From Chitinophaga jiangningensis (GTDB lineage Bacteria; Bacteroidota; Bacteroidia; Chitinophagales; Chitinophagaceae), in assembly GCF_900142605.1 (NCBI RefSeq), contig NZ_FRBL01000009.1, positions 186,001-250,000 of the forward strand: a stretch of 64,000 nt of DNA, given 5' to 3'. A program made the position numbers and the translations under genes. Positions 8,615 to 16,585 of the stretch are shown here, one piece after another. The notes under the pieces are model-generated. The model worked only from the letters and a program-made list of their open reading frames with translations. It was not told the origin of the DNA and did not search any database. Every line of letters starts with the position of its first letter. The first letter of the stretch is position 1.

Positions 8615-10052
8615 CCGTAGAGATTTTCTGAAACTCGCCGGCCTCGCGGGTCTCGGGCTTACCGGCACCGCACTGCTGCCAGGCGAAACACTGGCGCAGG
8701 TAGCGCCCGGCAGTAAAAACCGCCTGGAACAGATTCGCCGGCAGGCCGCACGCAAATACACGCAGCGCTTTAACATGTGCGGCTATGCTGCTCCTAAAAT
8801 TGACACCGTGCGCATTGGCTACATCGGGCTCGGCAACCGCGGCGGCGCCGCAGTAGAAAGAATTTCCTACCTCGATGGCATCGAAATCAAAGCCCTTTGC
8901 GACATCCGCCCGGAAAAAGCAACCGAAGCTAAAGCCCGCATCAAGCGCCCCGGCCACAATCCGCAGCTATACGCTGGCACGGAAGATGCCTGGAAACAAG
9001 TGTGCGAACGCAAAGATATTGACCTGATATACATCTGCACGCCCTGGAGCCTGCACACACCCATGGCTGTTTACGCCATGAAACAGGGTAAACACGTAGC
9101 CATGGAAATTCCCGCGGCTACCAGCATGGAAGAGTGCTGGCAGCTGGTGGAGACCTCTGAAACCACCCGCAAACACTGCGTGATGCTGGAAAACTGCTGC
9201 TACGATTTTTTTGAGCTGCTTACGCTGAACATGGCGCGACAAGGCTTCTTCGGGGAAATTGTACACGGTGAAGGAGCGTATATCCATGATATTGGCGACA
9301 GCCTGTTTGATAAAACGAAGCGCTATGACCTGTGGCGACTCAAAGAAAACGCTAAACGCAACGGGAACCTCTACCCTACGCATGGCCTGGGACCTATCTG
9401 CCAGGTGATGAACATCAATCGCGGCGATAGTATGGAGTACCTCACCTCTGTATCCAGCAACGATTTTATGCTGGAACAACTGGCAGAAGAAACAGCCGCG
9501 AAGGACCCTTCCATGAAAGAATGGGTAGGCAAGCCTTTCCGGGGTAACATGAATGTAACGACCATCCGTACACGAAAAGGTCGTACGATTATGGTGCAAC
9601 ATGATGTGACCTCCCACCGCCCGTATTCCAGGATTCACCTGGTGAGCGGTACAAAAGCGGTGGCACAGAAATATCCGCTGGAACCGCGCATTGCCGTGAG
9701 CCATGAAGGATGGGTATCACCGGAGGAATTTAATAAACTCGAAGAGAAATATACACCACCGATCATTCACAAACTGGGTGAAATGGCGAAGCAAATTGGG
9801 GGCCACGGTGGCATGGATTTTTTAATGGACTGGCGCCTGATCGACTGCCTGCGCAACGGTTTACCGATGGACATGGATGTGTATGACGCTGCCAGCTGGA
9901 CTGCTGTAGGCTTGCTCAGTGAGTGGTCCGTAGCGAATCGCTCCAACTCCATTGACATGCCAGATTTCACCGCCGGCGCCTGGAAAACGAATAAGCCGGT
10001 AGATATTTCACTCACCACCGGCGGAACTACCACCGCACGCACCGCATCGTAA
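8604..10052 (+). CDS. GH109-like Gfo/Idh/MocA-fold glycosidase (alpha-N-acetylgalactosaminidase type), Tat-exported
   Basis: Protein of 482 residues. The N-terminus has a classical twin-arginine signal, N-R-R-D-F-L-K-L-A-G, so it should be exported folded with its nucleotide bound. A Rossmann domain carries G-Y-I-G-L-G-N-R-G-G (about 72-81), and the GH109-type Y-P-T-H-G-L-G-P motif has its histidine near 260. GH109 enzymes use NAD in a redox-elimination mechanism, and the characterised members remove terminal alpha-GalNAc. Length and Tat signal fit that family better than cytoplasmic Gfo/Idh/MocA dehydrogenases, but substrate is inferred from family only. The frame is open to a TTG at 8598; the ATG at 8604 is chosen. 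It overlaps the esterase gene by 11 bp and sits in the same operon. Confidence 0.87.
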   Translation: MKNNRRDFLKLAGLAGLGLTGTALLPGETLAQVAPGSKNRLEQIRRQAARKYTQRFNMCGYAAPKIDTVRIGYIGLGNRGGAAVERISYLDGIEIKALCDIRPEKATEAKARIKRPGHNPQLYAGTEDAWKQVCERKDIDLIYICTPWSLHTPMAVYAMKQGKHVAMEIPAATSMEECWQLVETSETTRKHCVMLENCCYDFFELLTLNMARQGFFGEIVHGEGAYIHDIGDSLFDKTKRYDLWRLKENAKRNGNLYPTHGLGPICQVMNINRGDSMEYLTSVSSNDFMLEQLAEETAAKDPSMKEWVGKPFRGNMNVTTIRTRKGRTIMVQHDVTSHRPYSRIHLVSGTKAVAQKYPLEPRIAVSHEGWVSPEEFNKLEEKYTPPIIHKLGEMAKQIGGHGGMDFLMDWRLIDCLRNGLPMDMDVYDAASWTAVGLLSEWSVANRSNSIDMPDFTAGAWKTNKPVDISLTTGGTTTARTAS

Positions 10053-10085
10053 ACTTTAACCTTGAATATATAATCTTTTTGTCCA

Positions 10086-10817
10086 ATGAAAGTAATCCGA
10101 TCACATGATCCGAAAGCACTGGGAACCATGGCAGGAAAAGCTGCCGCTGCATTAATCCGTGACACCATCCGCGAAAAAGGTACTGCCAACATTATCCTGG
10201 CCACCGGTACCAGCCAGTTCGAAACCATTCATCAGCTGATCCGGGAAGATATTGACTGGAGCAAAGTGAACATGTTCCACCTCGATGAATACATTGCGCT
10301 GCCGGAAACACATCCGGCCAGTTTCCGCAAATACCTGAAAGAACGTTTTCTGGAGAAAGTACCCCCATTGAAAAATGCGTATCTTGTTAATGGCGAAACC
10401 GATCCTGAAGCAGAGTGTAGCCGTTTGGGTAAGCTCATCCAGGATCATCCAATAGACGTAGCATTGGTAGGCATTGGCGAAAACGGCCATCTCGCCTTCA
10501 ACGATCCGCCGGCTGATTTTGAAACCACCCGGCCTTACCTCGTGGTAGCGCTGGATGCTGCCTGCAGGCGCCAGCAAATGAACGAAGGCTGGTTTGCTTC
10601 CGAAGAGGAAGTGCCGGGAAAAGCCATCAGCATGAGTGTACACCAGATCATGCTGTCGAAGCACATCATTTGTTCTGTACCTGGCATCCGCAAAGCTACA
10701 GCCGTTAAAAACAGCCTGGAACAACCGGTAAGCAACCTGTATCCGGCCAGCATATTGCAGCAGCATGCCGACTGCGTATTTTATTTGGACGAGGAATCAG
10801 CATCTGCGCTGTCCTGA
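10086..10817 (+). CDS. nagB: glucosamine-6-phosphate deaminase
   Basis: Cytoplasmic enzyme of 243 residues that converts glucosamine-6-phosphate to fructose-6-phosphate and ammonia. The NagB signature is clear: F-H-L-D-E-Y with the proton-transfer aspartate at about D67, and G-E-N-G-H-L-A-F-N-D-P with the ring-opening histidine at H135; I-L-A-T-G-T-S near the N-terminus is the phosphate-binding loop. The length matches the short B. subtilis-type enzyme rather than the 266-residue E. coli form. It lies 33 bp after the GH109 gene and just before the transporter and deacetylase genes, so it completes the pathway into glycolysis. A deaminase for galactosamine-6-phosphate within the same fold cannot be excluded. 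Confidence 0.93.
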   Translation: MKVIRSHDPKALGTMAGKAAAALIRDTIREKGTANIILATGTSQFETIHQLIREDIDWSKVNMFHLDEYIALPETHPASFRKYLKERFLEKVPPLKNAYLVNGETDPEAECSRLGKLIQDHPIDVALVGIGENGHLAFNDPPADFETTRPYLVVALDAACRRQQMNEGWFASEEEVPGKAISMSVHQIMLSKHIICSVPGIRKATAVKNSLEQPVSNLYPASILQQHADCVFYLDEESASALS

Positions 10818-10843
10818 AATTGAATTCATCAAACAACCTATTC

Positions 10844-12163
10844 ATGCAGAGAAAGTCAGCGGTGTTAGATGCCAGCGCCTTTAGTAAGAAAGACACAACG
10901 ATATCCCTCCTGATCATTGGCATGCTCTTTTTTGTATTCGGTTTTGTATCGTGGGTAAATGCGATCCTGATTCCATACTTCAAAGTGGCGTGCGAGCTGA
11001 ATCACTTTCAGTCATACCTGGTGGCCTTTGCCTTTTACATTGCGTATTTCGTCATGTCGGTACCATCGGGGTATTTATTGAAAGCGATTGGCTTTAAAAA
11101 CGGGATCATGTGGGGTTTCCTGGTGATGGCATTAGGGGCATTTATTTTTATTCCGGCGGCACTCTTTCGCACGTACGAAATATTTCTGCTGGGGTTGTTT
11201 ACCATAGGACTTGGATTGGCGGTGCTGCAAACGGCCGCCAATCCTTACATTACCATACTGGGCCCAAAGGAAAGGGCCGCCCGGCGCATTAGCGTAATGG
11301 GCATTTGCAACAAGGGAGCAGGCATCCTGGCGCCACTGTTGCTGGCAGCGGTGATCCTGAAAGCTACGGACAATGATTTGTTTGCCAGCCTGGACACCAT
11401 GAGTGTGGCAGAAAAAAATGCCGCGCTGGATGCGCTGATCCGCCGGGTAATACTGCCTTATTCCGTACTGGGAAGCGTATTGGTGGGCCTGGGCCTGATC
11501 GTACGCCTGTCCCCGTTACCCGAAATCAATACCGAGCAGGAAACCGGGGAAGTGGCAACTGCCAATGCCGGCAGAACCAACATCTTCCAATTCCCCCACC
11601 TGATACTGGGCGCCCTGGCCATTTTCCTGCACGTGGGCACGCAGGTGATAGCGGTGGATACCATTATTGGCTATGCGCTTTCCAATGGCATGCCATTGCT
11701 GGAAGCCAAAGTATTCCCTTCCTATACCCTTACAGCCACGATCTGCGGCTATCTCGGGGGCATCATCCTTATCCCTAAATACATTTCCCAGCTAAAAGCA
11801 TTGCAGGCCTGCACTATCCTGGGGGCCTGCTTCACTTTACTTATTATTTTTACTAAGGGAGATGTAATTCTCCTGGGGCATCATGCGGACGTATCTATCT
11901 GGTTCATCGTATTGTTAGGGCTGGCCAACTCCCTGGTATGGGCCGGCATCTGGCCGCTGGCGCTGGATGGACTGGGTCGCTTTACCAAACTGGGTGCCTC
12001 GGTAATGATTATGGGGCTGTGCGGCAATGCAATAATGCCGCTGCTCTACGGCTATTTTGCCGACCATTATCATGTGCGGGAAGCCTATTGGGTATTATTC
12101 CCCTGCTACCTGTATCTTGTATTTTATGCCTTCAGGGGTTACAAAGTGAGAGGATGGCTTTAA
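10844..12163 (+). CDS. sugar MFS transporter, FucP/NagP (FGHP) family
   Basis: Inner-membrane sugar:proton symporter of 439 residues with about 12 hydrophobic segments. It belongs to the fucose/glucose/galactose MFS group: F-F-V-F-G-F-V-S-W in helix 1 and L-Q-T-A-A-N-P-Y-I-T in helix 4 are typical. In Bacteroidota and Proteobacteria members encoded beside nagA and nagB import N-acetylglucosamine (NagP), so an N-acetylhexosamine is the likely cargo. Because this is not a PTS, the sugar would enter unphosphorylated and need a kinase, which is not encoded here. The frame also opens with a TTG at 10820; the ATG at 10844 is preferred and leaves 26 bp after nagB. Confidence 0.9.
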   Translation: MQRKSAVLDASAFSKKDTTISLLIIGMLFFVFGFVSWVNAILIPYFKVACELNHFQSYLVAFAFYIAYFVMSVPSGYLLKAIGFKNGIMWGFLVMALGAFIFIPAALFRTYEIFLLGLFTIGLGLAVLQTAANPYITILGPKERAARRISVMGICNKGAGILAPLLLAAVILKATDNDLFASLDTMSVAEKNAALDALIRRVILPYSVLGSVLVGLGLIVRLSPLPEINTEQETGEVATANAGRTNIFQFPHLILGALAIFLHVGTQVIAVDTIIGYALSNGMPLLEAKVFPSYTLTATICGYLGGIILIPKYISQLKALQACTILGACFTLLIIFTKGDVILLGHHADVSIWFIVLLGLANSLVWAGIWPLALDGLGRFTKLGASVMIMGLCGNAIMPLLYGYFADHYHVREAYWVLFPCYLYLVFYAFRGYKVRGWL

Positions 12164-12178
12164 TTTAAATGTAGTGTT

Positions 12179-13366
12179 ATGAAGCAGCTGACGAAAATTA
12201 TCAACGGAAATATTATTACCCCACAACGGGTGATCCACCATGGAACAGTGATTATTCGGGACGGCAAGATTCTGGACGTAACTGCAGGAAATCCTGAAAC
12301 ACCCGGTGCCACTGTGATTGACGCCGGTGGCAGGTATATATCGCCGGGCTTTATTGACCTGCACATCCACGGTGGTGGCGGGGCTGATTTTATGGATGCT
12401 ACCCCGGAAGCATTTCTGACGGTGGCCAACCTGCATGCCCGCTATGGCACTACTGCCATGGTGCCTACTACCCTGACCGCCGAAAAAGCGGACCTGCTGC
12501 GTACGCTGGACAGCTATGCTGCTGCCTTGCCGTTGAACACCCGCGGTGCGGCGTTCCTGGGCATACATATGGAAGGCCCCTATTTTGCCATGAGTCAGCG
12601 CGGTGCGCAGCATCCCAAATACATCCGCCATCCCGATGCGGTAGAATACCAGGAAATACTCGATTACAGCCCGCATATCGTGCGTTGGAGCATTGCCCCG
12701 GAATTACCCGGAGCGCCGGAAATGGGGCGCCATTTGCGCAGCAGAGGCATCCTGCCGGCGATAGCTCATACCGATGCTATTTATGATGAAGTGGTAACCG
12801 CTTATGAAAGTGGATTTACGCTGGCAACGCATTTTTATTCTGCCATGTCCGGTGTTACCCGCCGCAACCTGTTTCGCCACGCTGGTGTGATCGAAAGTGT
12901 ATACCTGATGGACGAGCTGGACGCAGAAATTATTGCGGACGGTGTACACCTGCCGGCAGCCTTGCTCAAACTCATTTACAAAATCAAAGGGCCGGACCGT
13001 ATTGCACTGATCACCGATGCCATGCGCGCTGCCGGCATGCCGCCGGGGCCTAGTATTTTAGGGCCGCTACATGGAGGTTTAGACGTGATTATTGAAGACG
13101 AGGTCGCCAAACTTCCCGACTACAGCGCCTTTGCAGGCAGCGTGGCTACTACTGACCGACTGGTGCGCAACATGATTCACCTAGCCGGTATCCCGCTGGT
13201 GGAAGCGGTGCGGATGATGAGTCTCACCCCGGCACGTATTATGGGTATAGCCGCGCAAAAAGGCTCGTTGTCACCCGGTAAGGATGCCGACATTCTCCTC
13301 ATGGACGAAAACATCCACGTGCAATGGACCATGGTAAATGGCCGTGTGGTATTTAATGCGTTATAG
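12179..13366 (+). CDS. nagA: N-acetylglucosamine-6-phosphate deacetylase
   Basis: Cytoplasmic amidohydrolase of 395 residues that removes acetate from GlcNAc-6-phosphate (possibly also GalNAc-6-phosphate). Features of the NagA family: D-L-H-I-H-G-G-G with H62/H64, metal-binding glutamate E132 in H-M-E-G-P-Y, histidines in A-H-T-D-A and A-T-H-F-Y-S-A-M, and the catalytic aspartate D280 in I-T-D-A-M. It is the last gene of the operon, starting 15 bp after the transporter, and supplies the substrate for NagB. Its 3' end overlaps the convergent DinB-family gene by 14 bp, so no terminator separates the two. Confidence 0.95.
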   Translation: MKQLTKIINGNIITPQRVIHHGTVIIRDGKILDVTAGNPETPGATVIDAGGRYISPGFIDLHIHGGGGADFMDATPEAFLTVANLHARYGTTAMVPTTLTAEKADLLRTLDSYAAALPLNTRGAAFLGIHMEGPYFAMSQRGAQHPKYIRHPDAVEYQEILDYSPHIVRWSIAPELPGAPEMGRHLRSRGILPAIAHTDAIYDEVVTAYESGFTLATHFYSAMSGVTRRNLFRHAGVIESVYLMDELDAEIIADGVHLPAALLKLIYKIKGPDRIALITDAMRAAGMPPGPSILGPLHGGLDVIIEDEVAKLPDYSAFAGSVATTDRLVRNMIHLAGIPLVEAVRMMSLTPARIMGIAAQKGSLSPGKDADILLMDENIHVQWTMVNGRVVFNAL

Positions 13367-13913
13367 GCTGCCTGGCTGCAATCCTTTCCGCCTGCTTCAC
13401 GTGGCGGAGGTTATGATAAATCACGACTCTCAATGTATCTCCCAGTCGTAACCGGAGCCATGGCATAATACTGATGGAGGTGCGCACTTTGGTGAGGTTG
13501 GTATGGCGGCAACGCTCCAGGATATCCAGCAGTTGTTGCTGCTGGTGTAAAAAAGTATCCAGGGTGTCCCGGTCAAGCGTTGCATGCAGCGGGTTCATGG
13601 CTTTGAGCGTTTTCATTTTGTTCGGCTTCGCTTTGGGCAGCATCATTTCAGCGAAGTAATTTCCCATCTTCCCACTCTTAAAAAGCAAAGCAGGCGTATA
13701 CCTTGCCGCCTGCATACGGCGGTTTATTTCAGGGATATAAAAGTTACCGTACAGGTTCAGGTGCGCGATGCATTCCAGGATGGTCCAGCCACCGGAGGCA
13801 GGCCGGTGATGCCACAGCGTTTCGTTTTGCTGGCGGATTTGCTGCACAAAGGCGATGTTTTGCTGTGTCATATTTTCCAGTTCCGAGAGCAGTTGTTCAA
13901 CAGGGATCGTCAT
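13353..13913 (-). CDS. DinB superfamily protein
   Basis: Protein of 186 residues with the four-helix DinB fold. Putative metal-binding histidines are in the I-A-H-L-N-L motif and in the C-terminal Y-H-N-L-R-H-V-K-Q motif. Members include thiol-dependent transferases (such as bacillithiol transferases) and many proteins of unknown role, so no reaction is assigned. The ATG at 13913 follows an A-rich leader and is preferred; another in-frame ATG at 13946 would add 11 residues. The gene is downstream of the Crp/Fnr gene, and the 14-bp FNR-type palindrome at 13955-13968 lies 42-55 bp before the chosen start. Its 3' end overlaps nagA. Confidence 0.78.
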   Translation of the reverse strand: MTIPVEQLLSELENMTQQNIAFVQQIRQQNETLWHHRPASGGWTILECIAHLNLYGNFYIPEINRRMQAARYTPALLFKSGKMGNYFAEMMLPKAKPNKMKTLKAMNPLHATLDRDTLDTFLHQQQQLLDILERCRHTNLTKVRTSISIMPWLRLRLGDTLRVVIYHNLRHVKQAERIAARQPITH

Positions 13914-13954
13914 AATTTTTTTTACAAAGGTCCCGGATATACGCATACCTGTTC

Positions 13955-13968
13955 TTGATTGAGATCAA
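13955..13968. promoter_or_regulatory. perfect FNR-type box TTGAT-N4-ATCAA
   Basis: The sequence TTGATTGAGATCAA matches the FNR consensus exactly, and the symmetry extends two more bases on each side (TCTTGAT...ATCAAGA). It overlaps the stop codon of the Crp/Fnr-type gene and lies upstream of the DinB gene. That regulator carries E-T-L-S-R in its recognition helix, the residue pattern known in FNR to read TTGAT. It could instead act as a small hairpin: a T-run follows on the + strand, but no + strand gene ends there. Confidence 0.45.
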
Positions 13969-14498
13969 GATTTTTTGAGTCGGGATAATGTTTCCGGTGT
14001 CATACGTAAATAGTTGGCGATATACTTATGCGGAATTTCCTGGAACAGCTGCGGACTCCTTTTCAGCACGCGTTCATAGCGCTCCGCAGGGGCATGGATA
14101 AGCAGGTCCTTTTCGCGCTCTACCTGTTGTAGCACCAGGTCTTCCAGGATGGTGGCCCATAGCTGCAGGTATTGCTCACTGCTACGGATAAACGTCATAA
14201 ATTTTTCCTTTGGAATGATGCTGACGGTGGCCTTGCGGATTACCTGCATATAAAATTCAGAGGGCTTCCCGGAGAGGAAGCTGTCCAGCGAAACAATGAT
14301 ATTTCCCTGGTAGCCGAAGCGGATAATTCTTTCTTCTTCGCCATCCACTATAAATATTCTCACACTGCCTTCTTCTATCAGGTAAATGTTGGTGTCGGCG
14401 GTGCCGGACTGTTTCAGGTATTCGTTACGGCCAAGGGTGATGGTGCGGTCGAACAGATGTTGGTCGCGAAAGGTTTGTAAGATTTCTACGGCGTTCAT
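13965..14498 (-). CDS. Crp/Fnr-family transcriptional regulator
   Basis: Regulator of 177 residues. A cyclic-nucleotide-binding-like beta-roll (about 10-110) has G-S-V-R-I-F-I-V-D-G-E-E and F-G-Y-Q-G-N-I-I; a dimerisation helix and a short, partial winged-helix end (I-A-N-Y-L-R-M-T-P-E-T-L-S-R-L) follow. The recognition helix E169-T-L-S172-R173 matches the FNR class. There are no cysteines, so it cannot hold an FNR iron-sulfur cluster, and the effector is unknown; such shortened Crp-like proteins are common in Bacteroidota. The ATG at 14498 is chosen because upstream codons overlap the araC-type gene and lack homology. It starts 22 bp after the AraC-family gene and is probably co-transcribed with it. 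Confidence 0.88.
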   Translation of the reverse strand: MNAVEILQTFRDQHLFDRTITLGRNEYLKQSGTADTNIYLIEEGSVRIFIVDGEEERIIRFGYQGNIIVSLDSFLSGKPSEFYMQVIRKATVSIIPKEKFMTFIRSSEQYLQLWATILEDLVLQQVEREKDLLIHAPAERYERVLKRSPQLFQEIPHKYIANYLRMTPETLSRLKKS

Positions 14499-14520
14499 AT
14501 TTGCTTTTGCTACAGCAGGT

Positions 14521-15420
14521 TTACATAAATGACTGCCGGAATTCCAGTGGTGACACAGCAGTTTTGGCTTTAAACAATTTACTAAAGGTTTGCGGATAAT
14601 CAAACCCCAGCTCATAGGCGATTTCGCTGACAGTCATGGTGGTGGTGCTGAGTTTTTCCTTTGCCACGGCGATTACTTTATCCTGAATATGTTGCAGGGT
14701 ACTTTTGCCCGTCAGGTTTTTCAATACACCGCTGAGGTAATTGGGAGATACGTGGAGTGCGGCAGAAATTTCCGTTACAGAAGGCAGCCCTTTCTGCGAC
14801 ACAAACCAGTTATTCAGCTGCTCTTCCAATCGCGCTAACAGCTGATGACTGCTTACTTTTCGGGTAATAAACTGCCGTTGGTAAAACCTTTCCGCGTAGG
14901 TCAGCAGCACTTCCAGCTGGGCTACAATGATGTCCTGGCTGAAGCGGTCGATGCTGTGTTGGTATTCCTGTGCAATATGTTCGATGATGCTGAGAATGGT
15001 GGCTTCTTCTTTTTCCGAGAGAAACAGGGCCTCATTCACTGCGTAATCAAAAAACTCATATTGCTTGATCTTATTGGCCAGCGGGGTGTTCCACAGGAAG
15101 TCCGGATGGATGTAAATCATCCATCCGGACTGCTTCATATCGGCAGGGCTGGTGCCGATACTAAAAACCTGGCCCGGCGCCATAAAGGCCATGATGCCTT
15201 CATCGAAATCATATTCCTGCTGACCGTATTTCATTTTCGCAGTAAAGCCACGTTTGAGTGCGATCAGGTAAAAGTCCTGCACGATGTGCTGCACGTCGGG
15301 GAAATCGCCTGGAGGCATTTCTCCTACGTTGATCATGCTAAACAGCGGGTGTGCGGGTTTAGGAAAGTTCCTGAACTCGTGAAAGGCACTGATGGTTTTA
15401 AATCGATGTACGGCGGGCAT
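14521..15420 (-). CDS. AraC-family transcriptional regulator
   Basis: Regulator of 299 residues. The N-terminal half is an AraC-type ligand-binding cupin (about 20-165, with M-A-F-M-A-P-G-Q-V-F), and the C-terminal ~100 residues are the double helix-turn-helix: V-T-E-I-S-A-A-L-H-V-S-P-N-Y-L-S in the first and V-S-E-I-A-Y-E-L-G-F-D-Y-P-Q-T-F-S-K-L-F-K in the second. It starts 12 bp after the stop of the NmrA-type gene and precedes the Crp/Fnr gene by 22 bp, all on the minus strand. Regulation of the neighbouring reductase is plausible, but the ligand is unknown. Confidence 0.93.
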   Translation of the reverse strand: MPAVHRFKTISAFHEFRNFPKPAHPLFSMINVGEMPPGDFPDVQHIVQDFYLIALKRGFTAKMKYGQQEYDFDEGIMAFMAPGQVFSIGTSPADMKQSGWMIYIHPDFLWNTPLANKIKQYEFFDYAVNEALFLSEKEEATILSIIEHIAQEYQHSIDRFSQDIIVAQLEVLLTYAERFYQRQFITRKVSSHQLLARLEEQLNNWFVSQKGLPSVTEISAALHVSPNYLSGVLKNLTGKSTLQHIQDKVIAVAKEKLSTTTMTVSEIAYELGFDYPQTFSKLFKAKTAVSPLEFRQSFM

Positions 15421-15432
15421 AATACAAGTTCG

Positions 15433-16332
15433 TTAATTTTGAGCATATGCGGCGGCAAAATCCTTCGCAAAATCTTTGAGTTTTACTTTTCCGAATTGCG
15501 CAGGTTTATGGAGATGGTAATGTTCCGCCAGCAAGCCGCTGTGTAAGCCGGCATACATTTCCACCAGTCCGGCGGCAATTTCAGGATTCATGCCTATTTC
15601 GATGAGTCCGGCGGTTACGGCTTCGTCCGGCACGAGCTCCCAGCGCAGGTCCGGCAGGCCGATGGCGGCGCCCAGTGTAGCAGCCGTATCATCGCAGGTT
15701 ACTTCTTCACTCACCACATAGCGCACATCCCTGCCGTTAAACGGCCTTACCAGTTCCTCCGCAACGGCTGCTGCGATGTCGACCGGTGCCACCCAGGGTA
15801 TCAGGTCTGTGCCGGCATAGTTGGATGTTATCCGGCCTGTGCTTTTGATCATGTGAATATAAGGGAACAGGTTATAGTAAAAGGAGGTAGGGCGCATGTG
15901 CGTGATGGCTACGTCTGCTGGCAATGTATTCAGGAGTTGCTCTACATTATTGGCCCCTATGAGGATGCCGTTTCCTTTTTGGAGGTGTGCACCGATGCTG
16001 CTGAGGTTGACTACCCGTTTTATCCCAGCGGCGGCGATGGCGGTGGCATAATTACGGCCCAGCCGGCGGTAGTATTCCACCAGGTTGAGGCTATGATCGA
16101 AATAGTTGTTGGGCGGCACCATGGTATATACGGCATCTGCTCCGGTAAATACTTGTGTCAGGAAATCAACATCTTCCACTGAGCCGACGGCTGCGGTAGC
16201 GCCTAATTGTTGAATGGCCGCCTGGTTGTCAGGGTTGCGGGAAATAACGGTTACCTGGTGTCCATCTGCTATCAGGGAGGTAACGAGGGGCTTGCTGATA
16301 TGTCCCAGTGCGCCTGTGATTACAATCTTCAT
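15433..16332 (-). CDS. NmrA-like NAD(P)-binding protein (atypical SDR)
   Basis: Atypical short-chain dehydrogenase of 299 residues. The N-terminal dinucleotide-binding motif reads M-K-I-V-I-T-G-A-L-G-H-I, followed by a basic S-R-N-P loop typical of NADPH preference, and the mid-domain has V-V-N-L-S-S-I-G-A. Relatives include NAD(P)H:quinone oxidoreductase 2 and NmrA-type redox sensors that lack the catalytic tyrosine, so it may be an enzyme or a sensor. The frame is open to 16470, but the ATG at 16332 puts the Rossmann motif at the N-terminus and is chosen. It is the first of an apparent nmrA-araC-crp run, separated from the nitroreductase gene by a repeat- and palindrome-rich spacer. Confidence 0.85.
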   Translation of the reverse strand: MKIVITGALGHISKPLVTSLIADGHQVTVISRNPDNQAAIQQLGATAAVGSVEDVDFLTQVFTGADAVYTMVPPNNYFDHSLNLVEYYRRLGRNYATAIAAAGIKRVVNLSSIGAHLQKGNGILIGANNVEQLLNTLPADVAITHMRPTSFYYNLFPYIHMIKSTGRITSNYAGTDLIPWVAPVDIAAAVAEELVRPFNGRDVRYVVSEEVTCDDTAATLGAAIGLPDLRWELVPDEAVTAGLIEIGMNPEIAAGLVEMYAGLHSGLLAEHYHLHKPAQFGKVKLKDFAKDFAAAYAQN

Positions 16333-16426
16333 GTTTTGTGTTTTTTGTAAAGCAAAGGTGAAGATTGTTACAGGTGTGCGTGTGATGGAATCTATGGTTG
16401 TTGTGTTGGAATCTAAGGGGTTTTCA

Positions 16427-16463
16427 CGCAAAGGATTTTCCTTTGTCTTTTTCTCTCGCAAAG
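16427..16463. repeat. degenerate CGCAAAG repeat
   Basis: Two copies of CGCAAAG (16427-16433 and 16457-16463) lie in the spacer before the NmrA-type gene, followed by loosely repeated AGCAG-CCAAGCAGG-TAAGCAGC text. A similar CGCAAAG-rich stretch occurs at 42529-42562, also before a gene start. The role is unknown. It looks like a worn interspersed repeat rather than coding sequence. Confidence 0.45.
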
Positions 16464-16507
16464 CAGCCAAGCAGGTAAGCAGCTAAGGCTTGTGTTAAGT
16501 TGGTGAG

Positions 16508-16573
16508 GTTTGCTTGTGGTCAGCCGAAGGCTGACCACAAGCAAACTCAGGGGAAACCAAAGGTTTCCCCTGA
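16508..16573. repeat. two tandem perfect hairpins (REP-like or terminator)
   Basis: Two perfect inverted repeats stand side by side. The first has 18-bp arms (16508-16525 and 16529-16546) around a GAA loop; the second has 12-bp arms (16547-16558 and 16562-16573) around an AAA loop. They lie 12 bp beyond the stop codon of the nitroreductase gene and can end its transcript, although no strong T-run follows on either strand. The C-GAA-G loop of the first is like the other palindromes in this window, so a mobile REP-like origin is also possible. Confidence 0.7.
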
Positions 16574-16585
16574 ATTGTAGTTACA

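Noticed and set aside
14845..15546. A 233-codon + strand open frame across the AraC-family gene
   Set aside because: It lies antisense to the AraC protein, whose double helix-turn-helix is unmistakable, and shows no conserved motif.
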